10,435 nt of DNA, taken from assembly GCA_016256075.1 (NCBI GenBank), contig SDVU01000802.1, positions 1 to 10,435 of the forward strand, read 5' to 3'. Made by a program: the position numbers and the translations under genes. The notes beneath the pieces were generated by a model, which ran no database searches, was not told the origin of the DNA, and saw nothing but the letters and a program-made list of their open reading frames with translations. Positions 7,375-10,435 of this stretch are shown here, piece by piece. This DNA is from Dictyocoela muelleri (lineage: Eukaryota > Microsporidia). Position 1 is the first letter of the stretch, and each line of letters begins with the position of its first letter.

Positions 7375-7846
7375 TATATTACATCCTGATAAACTCAATA
7401 GCTGAAAACCCGAAGAGTTCTCATCAACCTTGATCATTAGACCTTTGGTTCTGGTTTTCTAATAATATGTCACTTCCTAAGCTATCCCAAAGCCCAGCTG
7501 TATACGCAATTTTCGTTTTATCAATGACTCAACAAGATATAGATAATTAGAGCTTTCTTGATTTTTTTATATACTACTTATCTTGCCTAGATGCGTCTTA
7601 GCACTCACCCATACACCTAGTAGTGTCCCTTCTGCCTCATTGTCATATTAGACCAAGTCTTAATTCGCTATACCACACTAGAACAAGAGTATATCAAACT
7701 ATATTTCTATAGTTTTTGACCGCTTAATGTCATTCCCTCATTATTTATTAATTAGTGACGTCAGCGGGATTCGAACCACGATACTAAAATTTTATTTCAA
7801 GATAAATTTTATTTCAAGAGTGTTAACCACTGAGCTATCAAATTTT
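7375..7846 (-). mobile_element. tRNA-derived SINE, copy E
   Basis: On the minus strand the head has A box TAGCTCAGTGG (7837-7827) and B box GGTTCGAATCC (7776-7766). The body follows in family order: GACATTAAGCGGTC, ACTTGGTCTAATATGACAAT, AGGCAAGATAAGTAGTATA, GATAAAACGAAAATTGCGTA, GAAGTGACATATT and TATCAGGATGTAATATA. The anticodon-arm region holds a 17-bp-period tandem duplication (7787-7801 and 7804-7818), absent from the other copies. The first few head bases differ from copy D where a foldback element abuts at about 7847. No target duplication is visible. Confidence 0.82.
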
Positions 7847-7849
7847 GGT

Positions 7850-8135
7850 TCACCAACGGGTTCATCTACTCAAAAACTTTGAGATAAGCCCATGTTTAAA
7901 ATACCAAATCATTTCCAAATTTTCTGGTGAAAATATATATTATCTTATTTAGTCATGATATGAAATATAATATACTTTTATATTTTTTTGGTAAAAAAAA
8001 TATAAATGTATATAATTTTTTGATATCATGAAAAAAAGATGCATTATGTATTTTTAATAGGAAATTTGTCAATGATTTAGCATTTTTAACATATAATAAT
8101 CTGTAAATTTTAGAGTAGACGAACCCGGGTCGCAA
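7850..8135. repeat. Foldback element with nested inner palindrome
   Basis: The outer ends ACGGGTTCATCTACTC (from 7856) and GAGTAGACGAACCCGGGT (near 8112-8129) are inverted copies. Similarity continues inward through ATGTTTAAAATACCAAATCA on the left and its counterpart on the right. The centre is a further tight palindrome (7953-8031) with TCATGATAT at its base. The element touches the head of SINE E, so one probably inserted next to the other. The family is unrecognised. Confidence 0.7.
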
Positions 8136-8219
8136 TGACATCGTTAAGTTCAAATAAAAACGAATATAGAAACAATATAAATATAAAATTTCTAAAATTA
8201 ATATTAAATAAATTTTACA

Positions 8220-9277
8220 GGTCTTGTCCTTTAAACGAGCCAAAACGAAAAGAAGATACTTTTGATACCATTTAATTAAAAAATTGAAAATTTTTGGATG
8301 AAAATATTTAATAATTTCTTTAAATCTTCTAAAAAACTCTTCCGAATTAACATTTCTAATTATTTTCTTTTAAAACTATATTCATACACCAGGTTTAAAT
8401 ATTTTCTCTCCTTACACCATGTTCTTTTCTCATATTTGAATTCAAACACGACCAGAAACCTATAATATTATTTGTTTAAATCCCATCGTTCGATTTTTTT
8501 CTTCCAGAATGTTTGAGTACACGAGTTCCAGCCAAATATTTTCAGCAACGGCCGTATATGATGTGTGACCAACGGTGTAAAAAATACTCCCCAGAGCATT
8601 TAATCCTTTCAATGCTTCTTACAGTTATTAATTCTCCTATACTTAATTAAATCACAAAAAAAATATCTCTTATGAGTATTTTAGACCCCCATTAATCCAA
8701 ATGGTATCTTTTATGTTATCATTCCTATATGTAGGATATCTAATGATACCTCTTCTACAAATAAAACTTTATATAACTCGTCTAAGATTCCTGGTAACCC
8801 CATCAAAATTTTATCTCTTTCCATATGATTTTTATAAATTTTACGAAGACCTTGTTTGATCATGGAAATCGTATTTTTTGAAATTCTCAAAAATAATTTG
8901 GTTTGATCGTATGAAGTTCCTTCCATTATAAAATAATTTACCTACAATAAAATATTTAAAGGCGTTCTGTATTTTATGACTTCAATTCGTTTCCGACAAT
9001 TACGATGGCTGCGCCTGTAAACTATTCGTCTAGATTCCTTTTCTTTGTAGATGAATATAGCTGATCGATTTTGCGACTATAAACAGTGCTTCTGGAAATT
9101 GCTCTTATATTTCTGAGAAAGTCTAAACTATTTTCGACGGAATCAAACACAGATGATTCGATGTTATCATTGTTTTTTCATTAGGAGATATTTTTTATTT
9201 ATTTTTAATTTTTGTTTTGTCCTTTAAATGGGTCATCTTTTTAGAAAAGAATTGTGGCCCGTTTAAAGGACAAAACC
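8220..9277 (-). mobile_element. Merlin (IS1595/ISXO2-like) DNA transposon, decayed
   Basis: The inverted ends GGTCTTGTCCTTTAAACGAG (from 8220) and GGTTTTGTCCTTTAAACGGG (read inward from 9277) continue to GCCA and bracket a transposase relic. AAATTTTACA (8210-8219) and AAATTTTGCA (9278-9287) are a likely target duplication with one change; Merlin elements usually make 8-9 bp. Just inside the right end, at 9214-9235, a third copy of the end lies in the opposite orientation (GTTTTGTCCTTTAAATGGGT), so 9214-9277 forms a terminal hairpin. The whole element is 1058 bp. Confidence 0.8.
8290..9170 (-). pseudogene. Merlin/ISXO2-like DDE transposase pseudogene
   Basis: Translated pieces in successive frames match an IS1595-type transposase in order. 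They run from a zinc-ribbon remnant (HRNCRKRIEV near 8980), through LFLRISKNTISMIKQGLRKI with GLPGILDE holding the first catalytic Asp (about 8784), CRRGIIRYPT, KDTIWINGG and YTVGHTSYTAVAENI, to TNNIIGFWSCLNS (8476-8438) and RNVNSEEFFRRFKEIIKYF. The family pattern is VDE..TDG..NxIExFW: the second Asp is Val and the Glu is Ile here, and there are several frameshifts and stops, so it is dead. Upstream, an AATGATAACATCGAATC start region near 9170 has probably lost a base. About 295 codons originally. The longest open piece is 8711-8926. Confidence 0.85.
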
Positions 9278-9308
9278 AAATTTTGCATTGTATATTCATA
9301 GGGAACCA

Positions 9309-9550
9309 AAAAATTTCTCTATATATATGAGCATATGAAAAAAAAATATATTTGTGTTAGTTAGGAATATATAGTATGGGAGTGAATGTTTTTTAATTAT
9401 TTTTTCATATTTCTAATTTTAGAAACTGGATTCTAAATTTAGAAATATAAAAAAATAATTAAAAAAACATGTACTCCCATAATATATATTTCTAACTAAC
9501 GCAAATTTATTTTTTTATTTCATATGCTCATATAGATAGAGATATTTTTT
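9309..9550. repeat. Long near-perfect palindrome (foldback MITE)
   Basis: Arms of about 115 bases run from AAAAAATTTCTCTAT (9305) inward through ATATGAGCATATGAAA, GTTAGTTAGGAATATATA, TATGGGAGT and TTTTTTAATTATTTTTT, and are mirrored with few mismatches to AGAGATATTTTTT (9538-9550). The spacer is under 15 bases. It lies between the two Merlin relics. No coding capacity and no clear target duplication; the A/T-run ends make the exact border uncertain. Confidence 0.82.
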
Positions 9551-9626
9551 AAGTAATAAAAAAGAATATTAAAAAACAAAAAAAATAAAAAAATTAATTT
9601 TAATGCATTAAATAAAACTTGAAAAT

Positions 9627-10120
9627 TTAAGTTTTAATGTTCTTTCGGCCAATATATCCGAATATTTTTAATTTTAGTTCTAAAATTCTAAAATCGCCGC
9701 GGATCTTTTTCTTAGCTATTTTTCACAAACTTTTAATTAATTGAGTGTGTTTTCGAGTTATTGGATTAACAAAAATTTTTTATGATTTACAGTATAGTGA
9801 TTATAACCTTTATCAGAATGCGAATATAGGATTTACACATATAATACAAAATATCACTTCTTTTTTTCGATTCTAAGATCAAATAATGACTACAAAGTTT
9901 TTTTTAGATCTATCTGTAACTTCATAAAAAAACACATATATATACCCACTTCAAAACGCCGAATATCCATAGTAGAGATTTTCATCTTCATTTATAATAT
10001 TTTATCTTACTTGAACATGTTTCATCGATTTGGACTTCATCCCCCACACCCCCTATTTTTGTTTTACTAAGCAAATAATCTTTAATTATAACTGTCTCTA
10101 GTTTATTTTTATAATAATAT
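9627..10120 (-). pseudogene. Second, distinct Merlin/ISXO2-like transposase relic
   Basis: In order on the minus strand I read LETVIIKDYLLSKTKIGG, VGDEVQIDETCSSKIKYYK (first catalytic Asp near 10036), WIFGVL, YEVTDRSKKNFVVII, GYNHYTVNHKK, FVNPITRKHTQLIKSL, a stop where Trp is usual, then KKKIRGDFRILELKLKIFGY and GRKNIKT with a stop at 9627. These match IS1595/ISXO2-type motifs (VQIDET, GYxHxxVNH, HTxxIExxW). The catalytic Glu is Lys, and several frameshifts and stops occur, so it is dead. It is not the same subfamily as the relic at 8290-9170 (different spacing and motifs). The N-terminal part is cut off at 10121 by a SINE-like element. Confidence 0.82.
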
Positions 10121-10328
10121 GTCCCGCGCGCAGCGCGGGAACTATGCGCAGTGCGAGACCTTTTTATATTTTTTGATATTTTTTTATTGACTTTTTATTA
10201 TGATTTTTATTATATATTGATTTTTATTAATATTTAAATTTTATTAAATTTTTTGTTGCATCGGGGTTCGAACCCTCAACACAATAGCTAATCAATTTCC
10301 AAACTACCATTTGTCCACAAAGCCTATT
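10121..10328 (-). mobile_element. Second tRNA-headed SINE type with GC-rich 3' hairpin
   Basis: On the minus strand the head has A-box-like TGGACAAATGG (10319-10309) and B box GGTTCGAACCC (10274-10264). An A-rich middle follows (AATAAAAATC-like units repeated), then a GC-rich tail: CTCGCACTGCGCATAG and a perfect 8-bp hairpin, TCCCGCGC TGC GCGCGGGA (10140-10122). The head lacks acceptor pairing, so it is not a functional tRNA. There is no TTTT on the sense strand in about 205 bases. The transposase reading resumes directly after the hairpin, so this element inserted into the Merlin relic. It shares no body sequence with SINE copies A-E. Borders and target duplication are unclear. Confidence 0.62.
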
Positions 10329-10435
10329 GTTTTTTATTACATTATATTTAAATGTTTAATTTAATTTTAACAATGAAAATTTTTATTGTTAACTATAATT
10401 CTCCATTTTGTAAATATAAGTATTTATAAATTATT
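10329..10435. other. AT-rich end of window
   Basis: This should contain the upstream part of the second Merlin relic if the SINE simply split it, but I could not recognise transposase motifs in the short AT-rich sequence present. Confidence 0.35.

Noticed and set aside
7953-8243. 96-codon ORF on the minus strand
   Set aside because: It starts in the Merlin end and reads into a foldback element; no protein features.
10122-10160. Helitron 3' end (GC hairpin followed by CTAG on the minus strand)
   Set aside because: The hairpin lies about 20 bases from the CTAG instead of about 10, the reading of the transposase relic resumes right after the hairpin, and a tRNA-like head at fixed distance explains it better as a SINE-like tail.
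1-10435. CRISPR array, rRNA gene or bacterial operon
   Set aside because: No regularly spaced identical short repeats, no rRNA signatures and no Shine-Dalgarno-led gene clusters were seen.

Overview
The window is very AT-rich eukaryotic DNA with one convincing intact gene and a dense layer of mobile-element debris. I infer a microsporidian genome, with moderate confidence. The gene has no intron, a run of five C residues just before its ATG (a microsporidian hallmark), a TATA-like box about 50 bases upstream and a short 3' region with AATAAA. Merlin (IS1595/ISXO2-like) and hAT-type elements are also known from microsporidia. Another AT-rich parasite or small eukaryote cannot be excluded from 10 kb.

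Layout. Positions 1-276 hold a minus-strand, edge-truncated tRNA-derived SINE (copy A). Positions 490-808 are a long foldback palindrome. Positions 1167-1719 are a hAT-like element with an 8-bp target duplication. Positions 1750-2802 are a nest of inverted-repeat ends around a 53-codon ORF. Positions 2885-3345 and about 3381-3821 are SINE copies B and C in tandem. The gene at 4360-5058 (minus) encodes a divergent J-domain protein with a C-terminal membrane anchor. Positions 5252-6112 are SINE copy D, split by a 390-bp inverted-repeat element. Positions 6362-6985 hold an older copy of that 390-bp element, itself split by another inverted-repeat element. Positions 7168-7323 are a palindrome, 7375-7846 SINE copy E, and 7850-8135 another foldback. 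Positions 8220-9277 are a decayed Merlin transposon with its ends visible, followed by a palindrome at 9309-9550. Positions 9627-10120 are a second, distinct Merlin transposase relic. It is cut by a second type of tRNA-headed element at 10121-10328 that ends in a GC-rich hairpin.

The most interesting content is the SINE family. Five copies of a roughly 460-bp unit have a tRNA-like head with A and B boxes and a conserved non-coding body. Two copies have plausible target-site duplications. Three copies lack any TTTT run on the sense strand, as expected of an RNA made by RNA polymerase III. The nesting gives relative ages: SINE D is older than the 390-bp element inside it, and the second Merlin relic is older than the hairpin-tailed SINE inside it. 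The gene stands alone; no operon or pathway partner is visible.
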